Assembly: GCA_944391895.1 (NCBI GenBank)
Contig: CALXVF010000069.1
Span: 1 to 6,428 of the forward strand
DNA from: an uncultured Clostridia bacterium
GTDB taxonomy: Bacteria; Bacillota; Clostridia; TANB77; CAG-508
DNA length: 6,428 nt
Direction: 5' to 3'
A program made the position numbers and the translations under genes. The notes under the pieces are model-generated. The model had not been told where the DNA came from, searched no databases, and saw only the letters and a program-made list of their open reading frames with translations. How positions within the stretch are numbered: position 1 is the stretch's first letter; each line of letters starts with the position of its first letter. This document shows positions 1-6,428 of the stretch, piece after piece.

Positions 1-1321
1 TCTTTAATTCTTCGCCTGTAATCATCTCATATGCTGCTCTTAAAGCTGCTTCCATTACTCCACCTGTAGTTCCAAATATTGCTCCTGCTCCTGTTGCTTC
101 TCCCATTGGATTATCAAATACTTCATCTTCTAACATACTGAAATCTATATTTGCTTGTTTTATCATTCTAGCAAGCTCTCTTGTGGTAATAACTGCGTCT
201 ACATCATCTAGTCCATTTACTTTCATTTCTTCTCTTTGTCTTTCATATTTTTTAGCAATACATGGCATTACTGAAACAACATATATTTTGCTTGGGTCAA
301 TATGATTTTTTTCTGCGAAATATGATTTTATAACAGCACCTAACATTTGATGTGGAGATTTGCAACTAGATAGATGTGGTATATTTTCTGGATAAAACAT
401 TTCAGTATATTTTACCCATGCAGGACAACATGATGTTGTCATTGGTAGATTATCCTTATTTTTGTATCTTTTTACAAATTCAGTTGCTTCTTCCATAATT
501 GTAAAATCTGCACCTGTATTTGTATCGAATACTTTATCAAAACCTAAAGCTTTTAGTGCTGAAACCATTTTTCCAGTAACATTTGTACCTATTTCCATTC
601 CAAATTCTTCTCCAAGTGCAACTCTTACAGATGGAGCAGTTTGAACTACTACATATGTATCTGGATCCTTTAGTTTTGCCCATACATCATTTATATTTTC
701 TTTTTCATGAAGTGCTCCTGTTGGGCATGCTTCTATACATTGACCACAAAATGTACAATCTACATCATTTAAACTATGGTCATATGTTGTTGAAATACAA
801 GAATCAAATCCTCTATTTATACAATCAATTGCGCCAATTTGTTGTACCCTTTTACATGTTGCAACACATCTTCTACAAAGTATACATTTATTGAAATCCC
901 TTACTATTGATGGAGATTTATCATCTATTTTATGTTCTGATCTTTCTCCCACAAACTCATTATCTAATACATTGAATTTTATAGCTAGATCTTGTAATTC
1001 ACAATTTCCTGAACGTGTACAAGTTAGACAATCTTTAGCATGATTTGAAATTATTAAATCTAAGATAACATGTCTAGCCTCTAATACATTTTGTGTATTT
1101 GTATGAACAACCATTCCTTCTTCAACGGTTTGAATGCAAGATGTTGCAAAACCTCTTCTTCCTTCTACTTCAACAATACACATTCTACAGTCTCCAACTT
1201 CATTAATGTCCTTTAAAAAGCATAGTGTTGGAATATCTATTCCTGCTTGTCTAGCTGCATCTAGTATTGTTGTTCCTTCTGGTACTACCACTTTTTTATC
1301 ATCTATTTTTAAATTTACCAT
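1..1321 (-). CDS. hydA: [FeFe] hydrogenase catalytic subunit HydA, C-terminal end cut by window
   Basis: Catalytic subunit of a cytoplasmic multimeric [FeFe] hydrogenase that interconverts protons and H2. My translation gives 440 residues without a stop, still open at base 1. Domains in order: plant-type 2Fe-2S ferredoxin (Cys34, 45, 48, 62); His-Cys 4Fe-4S site (His94, Cys98, 101, 107); two 4Fe-4S motifs (Cys146/149/152/156 and Cys189/192/195/199); then the H-cluster domain. L1 is TSCCPAW (295-301 region), with Cys299 as cluster ligand and Cys298 as the proton-relay cysteine typical of group A enzymes. L2 is MPCIAKK with Cys354. The L3 motif with the last two H-cluster cysteines, and any C-terminal extra domain, lie outside the window. 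The ATG at 1321 is preceded by AGGAGG with a 5-nt spacer. The gene follows hydB after 19 nt, as last known gene of a hydCBA operon. Residues before the active site resemble M3-type HydA of trimeric enzymes. Identification is firm; the bifurcating activity is inferred from the neighbours. Confidence 0.97.
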   Translation of the reverse strand, partial: MVNLKIDDKKVVVPEGTTILDAARQAGIDIPTLCFLKDINEVGDCRMCIVEVEGRRGFATSCIQTVEEGMVVHTNTQNVLEARHVILDLIISNHAKDCLTCTRSGNCELQDLAIKFNVLDNEFVGERSEHKIDDKSPSIVRDFNKCILCRRCVATCKRVQQIGAIDCINRGFDSCISTTYDHSLNDVDCTFCGQCIEACPTGALHEKENINDVWAKLKDPDTYVVVQTAPSVRVALGEEFGMEIGTNVTGKMVSALKALGFDKVFDTNTGADFTIMEEATEFVKRYKNKDNLPMTTSCCPAWVKYTEMFYPENIPHLSSCKSPHQMLGAVIKSYFAEKNHIDPSKIYVVSVMPCIAKKYERQREEMKVNGLDDVDAVITTRELARMIKQANIDFSMLEDEVFDNPMGEATGAGAIFGTTGGVMEAALRAAYEMITGEELK

Positions 1322-1340
1322 ATCTTCCTCCTACTACTTA

Positions 1341-3197
1341 TTATCCAATTGCATGAAATGGACAAGTCTTTATACAAGTACCACATTTAATACATTTTGC
1401 TTGATTGATTACTCTTTTGTCTCTTCCTTCTCCTTCAATTGCTCCTACTGGGCAACTCTTTTGACATATTCCGCAACCTTTGCATTTGTCTTCATCTATT
1501 TGTATTTTCGCTAAAGCTTTACATTCCATTGCTTTACATTCTTTTTCAATCGCATGTTGTCTAAATTCATCTCTAAAGTATTTCATAGTACTTATTACTG
1601 GATTTGGTGCACTTTGTCCTAGTCCACATATACTTGATTTTTGTATATTTACGGCTAATTTTTCTAGTCTATATATATCGTATTCTTCTCCTTCTCCAGA
1701 ACATAGTTTCTCTAATATTTCTAACATTCTTTTTGTTCCAATTCTACAAGGAGTACATTTACCACAACTTTCACTTACAGTAAATTCTAAATAGAATTTT
1801 GCTAGACATACCATACATTTTGTATCATCCATTACTATAAGTCCACCTGAACCCATCATTGAACCTATTTGTTTTAATGACTCATAATCTATTGGTGTAT
1901 CTAAATGCTCTTTTGGAATACAACCACCTGATGGTCCCCCTGTTTGTGCAGCTTTGAAGTCTCTACCATTTGGTATTCCTCCACCTATATCGTAAACAAT
2001 TTCTCTTAATGTAGTTCCCATAGGTACTTCAACTAGTCCAACATTATTTACATTTCCACCTAATGCAAATACTTTAGTTCCTTTTGAATTTGCTGTTCCT
2101 ATTGATGAATACCATTCTGGTCCTTTTAATATTATTTGTGCAATATTTGCATATGTTTCAACATTGTTTATAAGAGTTGGCTTTCCCCATAGTCCTGATT
2201 GTGCTGGATATGGAGGTTTTACTCTTGGTTGACCTCTTTTTCCTTCTATTGACTCTAATAGTGCAGTTTCTTCTCCACATACGAAAGCTCCTGCTCCTAA
2301 TCTTATTTCTATATCAAAAGAGAAGTTTGTTCCAAATATATTTTCTCCAAGTATTCCATAATCTCTTGCTTGGTTAATTGCAATTTGTAGTCTTTGCACT
2401 GCTATTGGATATTCGGCTCTTACATATATAAATCCTTTTTTAGCTCCTATAGCATAACCTGCTATTTCCATTGCTTCTAAAACGGCATGTGGGTCTCCTT
2501 CTAGTATACTTCTATCCATGAATGCTCCTGGGTCACCCTCATCTGCATTGCAAACTACATATTTTTCATCTCCAGGTGAATCTTTTGTACTTCTCCATTT
2601 CTTTCCTGTAGGGAATCCTGCTCCTCCTCTACCTCTTAATCCTGATTTTGTTATTATGTCTATTACTTCGTCACCATTCATTTCTGCTAATACTCTTGCT
2701 AAAGCTCTATATCCATCAAAAGCTATATATTCATCTATATCTTCTGGATTAATTACACCACAGTTTTTAAGTGCAATTCTTTTTTGCTTTTTATAAAAAG
2801 TTAAGTCGTCTAGTTTTTGAACTTTGCTTCCATCTATGTCTTTGCATAATAATCTTTCTACTATTTTGCCATTCATTATATGTGATTCTATTATTTCTTC
2901 GCAATCTTCTGGTTTTACCATTGCATAAAATGTGTCTTCTGGTCTTATTATTACTATTGGTCCTTTTGCACAAAGTCCAAAACATCCAGTTTTTATTACT
3001 CTTACATTCTGTATGTTTTTTTCTTTTATTATTCTTTTAAAGTTTTCTAATATTTCTGGTGATTTTGATGATGTACATCCAGTTCCCTGACATACTAGAA
3101 TATGTTTTTCTCTTGTATCTGCTTTTGTATTTTTTCTTAAATCTAATTCTTTTCTTTTTTCAGCTCTAATTTTATTTATTTCTTCTAAGGTTTTCAT
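1341..3197 (-). CDS. hydB: HydB, NuoF-like NADH/FMN diaphorase subunit of the HydABC hydrogenase
   Basis: Flavin subunit that exchanges electrons between NAD(H), FMN and Fe-S clusters, and is the presumed bifurcation site. The 618 residues match the usual HydB length of about 600-630. N-terminal thioredoxin-like 2Fe-2S domain: Cys36, 41, 72, 76. NuoF core: GRGGAGFPTG at 189-198, NADEGDPGAF at 218-227 and GAGAFVCGEETAL at 301-313 for NADH/FMN binding. An SLBB-like region follows, then the N3-type 4Fe-4S site (Cys478, 481, 484 and 524). The C-terminus carries two ferredoxin-type 4Fe-4S motifs (Cys572/575/578/582 and Cys602/605/608/612), which separate HydB from plain complex I NuoF. Cys461, Cys464, His548, Cys554 and Cys559 could hold a structural metal between core and tail. 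The ATG at 3197 has AGGAGGT 5 nt upstream. The gene sits 19 nt after hydC and 19 nt before hydA. No truncation or missing ligand is seen. A diaphorase subunit of an NAD-linked formate dehydrogenase is the alternative, disfavoured by the adjacent hydA. Confidence 0.97.
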   Translation of the reverse strand: MKTLEEINKIRAEKRKELDLRKNTKADTREKHILVCQGTGCTSSKSPEILENFKRIIKEKNIQNVRVIKTGCFGLCAKGPIVIIRPEDTFYAMVKPEDCEEIIESHIMNGKIVERLLCKDIDGSKVQKLDDLTFYKKQKRIALKNCGVINPEDIDEYIAFDGYRALARVLAEMNGDEVIDIITKSGLRGRGGAGFPTGKKWRSTKDSPGDEKYVVCNADEGDPGAFMDRSILEGDPHAVLEAMEIAGYAIGAKKGFIYVRAEYPIAVQRLQIAINQARDYGILGENIFGTNFSFDIEIRLGAGAFVCGEETALLESIEGKRGQPRVKPPYPAQSGLWGKPTLINNVETYANIAQIILKGPEWYSSIGTANSKGTKVFALGGNVNNVGLVEVPMGTTLREIVYDIGGGIPNGRDFKAAQTGGPSGGCIPKEHLDTPIDYESLKQIGSMMGSGGLIVMDDTKCMVCLAKFYLEFTVSESCGKCTPCRIGTKRMLEILEKLCSGEGEEYDIYRLEKLAVNIQKSSICGLGQSAPNPVISTMKYFRDEFRQHAIEKECKAMECKALAKIQIDEDKCKGCGICQKSCPVGAIEGEGRDKRVINQAKCIKCGTCIKTCPFHAIG

Positions 3198-3216
3198 TTT
3201 GACCTCCTTTACTAAA

Positions 3217-3699
3217 CTAGTTCTTTTTTTCTAATTCATTTATTACTTCGTCTAATTTTTTTACTGTTGCATGACCATACACTTCGTTATTTACTGTGAA
3301 TACTGGTGCTATACCACATGCTCCAACACATCTTGTTGTATCTATTGAAAACTTACCATCTTCAGTTGTTTTTCCTTCTTCTATTTTCAATCTGTCTTTT
3401 AGCCTATCTAGTATTGATTGTGAACCTTTTACGAAACATGCTGTTCCTAGACAAACTGATATATTATATTTTCCTTTTGGCTCTAATGTAAATCTTGAGT
3501 AAAATGTTATTACTCCAAATATTTCTGCCATTGGTAGCCTTAAGTAATTTGATATTTCTAGTTGTGCAAGTTTTGGAATATATCCATATTTTTCTTGAAC
3601 ATCGTTTAGTATTGGTATTAGGTTTTCTTTGTCTACTTTGTATTTTTCTAATATTTCTTTCATTTCTTCTTTGATTCTTTTTTCGATACATTCACACAT
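3217..3699 (-). CDS. hydC: HydC, NuoE-like 2Fe-2S subunit of the HydABC hydrogenase
   Basis: Small electron-transfer subunit that pairs with HydB, like NuoE with NuoF in complex I. The protein has 160 residues, normal for the family. An N-terminal helical segment (about 1-70, with the family-typical IPILNDVQEKYGYIP stretch) precedes a thioredoxin-like 2Fe-2S domain. Its ligands are Cys83 and Cys88 (C-x4-C) and Cys124 and Cys128 (C-x3-C, TRCVGACGIAP). Two further cysteines, at positions 2 and 4, have no obvious role. The ATG at 3699 is chosen because a perfect AGGAGG (3709-3714) lies 9 nt upstream and the N-terminus matches family length. That ribosome site is inside a hairpin and just downstream of a predicted promoter, so hydC is probably the first gene of the hydCBA operon. 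It ends with TAG 19 nt before hydB. Unlike some clostridial clusters, no histidine-kinase-like or stand-alone 2Fe-2S gene sits between hydC and hydB. Confidence 0.96.
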   Translation of the reverse strand: MCECIEKRIKEEMKEILEKYKVDKENLIPILNDVQEKYGYIPKLAQLEISNYLRLPMAEIFGVITFYSRFTLEPKGKYNISVCLGTACFVKGSQSILDRLKDRLKIEEGKTTEDGKFSIDTTRCVGACGIAPVFTVNNEVYGHATVKKLDEVINELEKKN

Positions 3700-3729
3700 A
3701 AAAAATAGCCTCCTTTACTTGAGGCTATT
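3700..3729 (-). terminator. Hairpin with T-tract after tcdA that encloses the hydC ribosome site
   Basis: On the minus strand AATAGCCTC (3729-3721) pairs perfectly over 9 bp with GAGGCTATT (3712-3704), with an 8-nt loop AAGTAAAG (3720-3713). Six consecutive Ts (3705-3700) follow and touch the hydC ATG. The shape is that of a weak intrinsic terminator for tcdA, with four G-C pairs in the stem. Its 3' arm contains most of the hydC Shine-Dalgarno, so a folded hairpin would also hide the ribosome site. It may therefore act as terminator, as translational block, or both; only the structure is seen directly. Confidence 0.55.
3709..3714 (-). promoter_or_regulatory. hydC ribosome binding site, partly sequestered in a hairpin
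   Basis: A perfect AGGAGG lies 9 nt before the hydC ATG. Four of its bases (3709-3712) are in the 3' arm of the 9-bp hairpin and the other two are in the loop. The surrounding 11-mer AGTAAAGGAGG is identical to that before hydB. Confidence 0.8.
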
Positions 3730-3755
3730 ATATCAAAGTGGATTTTAAATTACAA
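3727..3755 (-). promoter_or_regulatory. Predicted sigma-A-type promoter of the hydCBA operon
   Basis: The minus strand shows TTGTAA at 3755-3750 (four of six matches to TTGACA), a 17-nt spacer and a perfect TATAAT at 3732-3727. The -35 box overlaps the tcdA stop codon. The expected start is near the A at 3720, giving a leader of about 21 nt that begins at the loop of the hairpin and keeps the AGGAGG free. AT-rich sequence produces chance -10 boxes, but the consensus hexamer, optimal spacing and position right before an operon make this a good candidate. Confidence 0.6.
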
Positions 3756-4490
3756 TATTTTTTCTACATTCATTTCTCCTACAGTTTTTTGCATCAAATT
3801 ATTTATTACTTTATAACTAATCATAAGTCCTGCAATTGAAGGGACAAAAGAAATGCTACCTACAACCTTTTTCTCTTCATTATTAGGTACTTTGATTGGT
3901 TCTTCTTCTGAATAAACAACATCTAGCTTTTCAACATTTCTTTTTCGTAATTCTTTTCTAATAACTTTAGCAAGTGGACATACTTTAGTGTTATATATAT
4001 CTTCTAATTTTAATTTGGTAGGATTTAATTTATTTCCAGTTCCTAATGCAGATATTATATTTATATTATTCTTGTTTGCAAACTCTATAATTCTAATTTT
4101 AGCAGTCACAGTATCAATTGCATCTACAATATAATCGACATCTTTTAAGTGTTCAAATAATTCCACATTTTCATTTTGATTTCTTACAAACTCTTTATAT
4201 GTAATAACATTAACATTTGGATTTATTTCCTTTATTCTTTCTTCTTCCACATCTACTTTATACCTGCCCAATGTTTTTGTTGTTGCAATTATTTGTCTAT
4301 TAATATTGCTTAAATCTACTTTGTCAAAATCTATTAATGTAAAATTTCCTATTCCCGCTCTTACTAATCCTTCTACTACATATGAGCCTACTCCACCAAG
4401 GCCAAAAACTGCAACGTGTTTTTGTTGCAGTTTCTTCAAATTTTCCTCACCTATTAGTAATTCTTCTCTTTGAAATATTTCTCTTTTCAT
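3750..4490 (-). CDS. tcdA: tRNA threonylcarbamoyladenosine dehydratase, ThiF/E1-like (TcdA)
   Basis: Cytoplasmic ATP-dependent enzyme that, by family knowledge, cyclises t6A to ct6A at position 37 of ANN-decoding tRNAs. The 246 residues form one Rossmann E1-like domain. Visible motifs: the nucleotide-binding GLGGVGS (30-36), acidic strand end DFD (54-56), NRQ (64-66, the conserved arginine of E1-like adenylating enzymes), GRYK (75-78), and the IVDAIDTVTAK stretch (121-131). Further along come SALGTGNKLNPTKL (147-160) and CPLAKVIRKEL (171-181), typical of Firmicute TcdA proteins, and a C-terminal SFVPSIAGLMISY helix. There is no C-terminal rhodanese or ubiquitin-like partner domain, which argues against MoeB or ThiF. 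The chosen ATG gives the family's usual start (REIFQREELLIGEE), although the upstream Shine-Dalgarno is weak (AAGCGGT). It lies 132 nt after ftsH, across a palindromic element, and 50 nt before hydC. No functional link to the hydrogenase is apparent. Confidence 0.91.
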   Translation of the reverse strand: MKREIFQREELLIGEENLKKLQQKHVAVFGLGGVGSYVVEGLVRAGIGNFTLIDFDKVDLSNINRQIIATTKTLGRYKVDVEEERIKEINPNVNVITYKEFVRNQNENVELFEHLKDVDYIVDAIDTVTAKIRIIEFANKNNINIISALGTGNKLNPTKLKLEDIYNTKVCPLAKVIRKELRKRNVEKLDVVYSEEEPIKVPNNEEKKVVGSISFVPSIAGLMISYKVINNLMQKTVGEMNVEKIL

Positions 4491-4514
4491 TTAATTACCG
4501 CTTTCTGCTAATTT

Positions 4515-4607
4515 AAGTTCTAAATATTACAAAAGCGATACGCCCGCGCAGTTTGGAGGAACTTTAAGTTCCGACAGCAAGGGCAAGCGATGTAATATTT
4601 AGAACTT
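4515..4607. repeat. 93-bp palindromic intergenic element with nested inverted repeats
   Basis: The outer arms 4515-4531 (AAGTTCTAAATATTACA) and 4591-4607 are perfect 17-bp reverse complements, almost all A/T. The 59-nt core (4532-4590) contains about 32 G/C, clearly richer than its surroundings. Inside it GCCC (4542-4545) can pair with GGGC (4581-4584). In its centre GGAACTTTAAGTTCC (4558-4572) is a tight 6-bp hairpin with a 3-nt loop. GCGAT also occurs as a direct repeat at 4535-4539 and 4587-4591. No T-tract follows on either strand, and there is no tRNA-like T-arm and no ORF. It fills most of the 132-bp ftsH-tcdA gap and would be transcribed in any read-through message. It could be a REP- or MITE-like dispersed repeat or a structured RNA; I do not recognise the family, and no target-site duplication is evident. 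Confidence 0.75.
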
Positions 4608-4622
4608 TATTACTCTTAAGCC

Positions 4623-6428
4623 TTATTCAAAAATTTGTTCAAACTCTTCTTCATTAATTACTTCTTTTTCTAGTAATTTTTCAGCCACCATATCTAATTT
4701 ATCTCTATGAGCTCTTAATATCATTTGAGCTTTTTCATAAGCATCTTCTAGTATTTCTTTAACTTCTTTTCCGATTGCATCTTCTAAATTATTTCCTAGA
4801 AGTTCTACTTGATATGGATCTTTTTCTAAGTTCATTGACATAGGTCCTATTTTATCACTCATTCCATAAACAGTTACCATATCTCTTGCTATTTTCATAG
4901 CTACCTCTATATCATTACTTGCACCTGTTGAAATATCATCTAAAGAAACTTTTTCTGCCGCTCTACCGCCAAGAAGAGAAATAAGCTTTTCTTCCATTTC
5001 TGTTTTAGATATATAAAACTTGTCTTCATTTGTCTTATACATTGTATATCCGCCAGCAATTCCTCTTGGTATAATAGATACTTCTTTTATATCTTTTTGT
5101 GTTTCTAAATATCTACTTACAACTGCATGTCCCGCTTCATGATATGCTGTTAACTTTTTATCTTTTTCTGAAACAATTCTATTATGTTTTTCTAGTCCAA
5201 CAGTGACTTTCTTTACAGCATCTTCTATATCTATATTTTCTATTGCTTTGTGTTTTTTGTTAGTTGCTATAATCGCAGCTTCATTTAATATATTTTCAAG
5301 TTCTGCACCAGTAAATCCTGCAGTATCGCCGGCAATAGATTTTAAGTTAACATCTTTTGATAATTTTTTATTTTTACTATGGATTTTTAAAATTTCTTCT
5401 CTTCCTCTTAAATCTGGAAGTGCAATTGTTATTGTTCTATCAAATCTTCCTGGACGAAGAAGTGCTTCATCTAACATTTCAGGTCTATTTGTTGCAGCAA
5501 TAACTATTATTGATTCATCTGAATCAAATCCATCCATTTCAACTAATAATTGATTTAATGTTTGGTTGTTTTCTGTATCTGCGCCATTTGAGCTAGCTCT
5601 TCTTGAACCAATTGCATCAATTTCATCTATAAATATTATACATGGAGAAACTTTTTTTGCTTTTTCAAATAGTTTTCTAACTCTTGATGCTCCAAGTCCT
5701 GCAAACATTTCAACAAATTCAGAACCACTCATTGATATAAATGGAACATTTGCTTCTCCTGCAATAGCTTTTGCAATTAATGTTTTTCCTGTACCAGGTT
5801 TTCCACAAAGTAGTACTCCTCTAGGAGTTTTTGCTCCCATTTTCGTATATTGTTCTGGTCTTTTTAGAAATTCAACAATTTCTAACATTTCTGCTTTTTC
5901 TTCATCTAACCCTGCTACATCATCAAATGTTATTTTATCTTCTGAAATATCTGGGTCATATACCTTTCCTTTATCTCCTAGTCCTTGCATTTGAATTATT
6001 AAAATAACCAAAATTACTAATATTATTGTTGGCAAAAGTGTAATTATGCTTTCAGATATTGTAACTAGAACATTTCTTGGTTTTTGAATTAATTCTATGT
6101 CATTTTCTGTATTATCATCTTGAGTTTTCTCTTGTACTAATTCTACAAAAGCCTGAGTACTAGGTACTATTGCTGTTTTTTCTTCTTCTACATCTTTATA
6201 TTTTAGTTTAACAGATGTACTTCCAACAGTCATCTCTATTTTTTCAATTTTGCCTTCATTAATGTCTTTTATTAATTGTGTATATGCGACATTCTTTTCA
6301 TCATTATTTTGGTTATTAGTTAGGATTAATCCAACTGCAAAAACTGCTAATACAATTAATATAGGTATAATTGTAAATAAAACTTTTTTCCATTTATTTT
6401 CTTGTGAATTATTTTTCTTATTGTCTTT
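4623..6428 (-). CDS. ftsH: ATP-dependent zinc metalloprotease FtsH, first residues outside window
   Basis: Membrane-bound hexameric AAA+ protease that extracts and degrades membrane and regulatory proteins. The frame is open to base 6428, giving 601 visible residues; an internal Met at 6233 is not the start, because the region before it encodes the first membrane segment. Layout, numbered from the first visible codon: a charged Lys/Asn-rich N-terminus; TM1 at about 16-36; an extracytoplasmic domain to about 115 with an acidic Asp/Asn-rich stretch; TM2 at about 125-147; Walker A GKPGTGKT (209-216); Walker B IIFIDEID (264-271); second region of homology ATNRPEMLDEALLRPGRFDR (about 312-331); zinc site HEAGH (430-434); and STGASNDIE with the third zinc-ligand Asp. 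It ends at EEFEQIFE without a long tail. The pore loop reads MFAGLGAS instead of the usual MFVGVGAS. Walker A has Lys where most FtsH have Pro. Both look tolerable. It is followed by the palindromic element and tcdA, with no clear terminator. Confidence 0.98.
   Translation of the reverse strand, partial: KDNKKNNSQENKWKKVLFTIIPILIVLAVFAVGLILTNNQNNDEKNVAYTQLIKDINEGKIEKIEMTVGSTSVKLKYKDVEEEKTAIVPSTQAFVELVQEKTQDDNTENDIELIQKPRNVLVTISESIITLLPTIILVILVILIIQMQGLGDKGKVYDPDISEDKITFDDVAGLDEEKAEMLEIVEFLKRPEQYTKMGAKTPRGVLLCGKPGTGKTLIAKAIAGEANVPFISMSGSEFVEMFAGLGASRVRKLFEKAKKVSPCIIFIDEIDAIGSRRASSNGADTENNQTLNQLLVEMDGFDSDESIIVIAATNRPEMLDEALLRPGRFDRTITIALPDLRGREEILKIHSKNKKLSKDVNLKSIAGDTAGFTGAELENILNEAAIIATNKKHKAIENIDIEDAVKKVTVGLEKHNRIVSEKDKKLTAYHEAGHAVVSRYLETQKDIKEVSIIPRGIAGGYTMYKTNEDKFYISKTEMEEKLISLLGGRAAEKVSLDDISTGASNDIEVAMKIARDMVTVYGMSDKIGPMSMNLEKDPYQVELLGNNLEDAIGKEVKEILEDAYEKAQMILRAHRDKLDMVAEKLLEKEVINEEEFEQIFE

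Noticed and set aside
1134..1514. Plus-strand open frame spanning the hydB-hydA junction
   Set aside because: It lies across two well-supported minus-strand genes and encodes Ser/Thr/Phe-rich sequence with no family features.
4515..4607. Element considered as a tRNA, riboswitch or rho-independent terminator of ftsH
   Set aside because: No T-arm or anticodon-arm pattern, no recognised riboswitch core, and no T-tract after the palindrome on either strand.
4591..4607. Possible tcdA promoter with TAATAT in the palindrome arm
   Set aside because: The -10 match is poor and no TTGACA-like box sits about 17 nt upstream; tcdA is more likely read from ftsH.
5566..5994. Long plus-strand open frame opposite ftsH
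   Set aside because: It is antisense to the conserved AAA+ domain, its translation is low-complexity Ser/Ile/Phe-rich with no motifs, and no good ribosome site is seen; it is a mirror of the real gene.
4623..6233. Shorter FtsH starting at the internal Met at 6233
   Set aside because: The same frame continues upstream to the window edge and encodes a typical FtsH N-terminus with the first transmembrane helix, so the true start is outside the window.
1..6428. Defence system, prophage, CRISPR array or transposase
   Set aside because: No spaced direct repeats, integrase, transposase or phage genes are present; all coding sequence is accounted for by ftsH, tcdA and hydCBA.

Overview
The window reads as a stretch of chromosome from a strictly anaerobic, low-GC member of the Bacillota, most likely Clostridia. 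The evidence is a strongly AT-rich sequence, strong AGGAGG-type ribosome binding sites, and a trimeric [FeFe] hydrogenase of the NAD(H)/ferredoxin-linked HydABC type. All five genes lie on the minus strand, so the transcription order runs from high to low coordinates: ftsH (5' end outside the window), tcdA, hydC, hydB, hydA (3' end outside the window). Nothing on the plus strand looks like a real gene.

Region 6428-4623 encodes the membrane-anchored AAA+ zinc protease FtsH. Its frame is open to the window edge, so only the first few residues are missing. Between ftsH and tcdA (4608-4491 including flanks) lies a striking 93-bp palindromic element at 4515-4607. It has 17-bp perfect AT-rich arms around a GC-richer core that itself contains nested inverted repeats. 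I do not recognise it as a known RNA or terminator. Region 4490-3750 is a ThiF/E1-like enzyme of the TcdA family, which makes cyclic t6A in tRNA.

The 50-bp gap between tcdA and hydC (3749-3700) is densely packed. It holds a good sigma-A-type promoter (TTGTAA, 17 nt, TATAAT), whose -35 overlaps the tcdA stop codon. It also holds a 9-bp hairpin followed by six Ts that contains the hydC Shine-Dalgarno. If transcription starts where the promoter predicts, the hydCBA message lacks the 5' arm of the hairpin and leaves its ribosome site open. Transcripts reading through from ftsH-tcdA would fold the hairpin and could terminate or block hydC translation. This is the most interesting regulatory arrangement in the window.

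Regions 3699-3217 (hydC), 3197-1341 (hydB) and 1321-1 (hydA) form a compact operon with identical 19-nt intergenic gaps. HydC and HydB carry the NuoE/NuoF-like diaphorase module (2Fe-2S clusters, FMN, NADH site, extra ferredoxin clusters). HydA carries a relay of Fe-S clusters leading to the H-cluster. Together they would couple H2 formation or oxidation to NAD(H), and probably to ferredoxin by electron bifurcation. The genes themselves are ordinary members of known families; the novelty, if any, is in the two intergenic regions.
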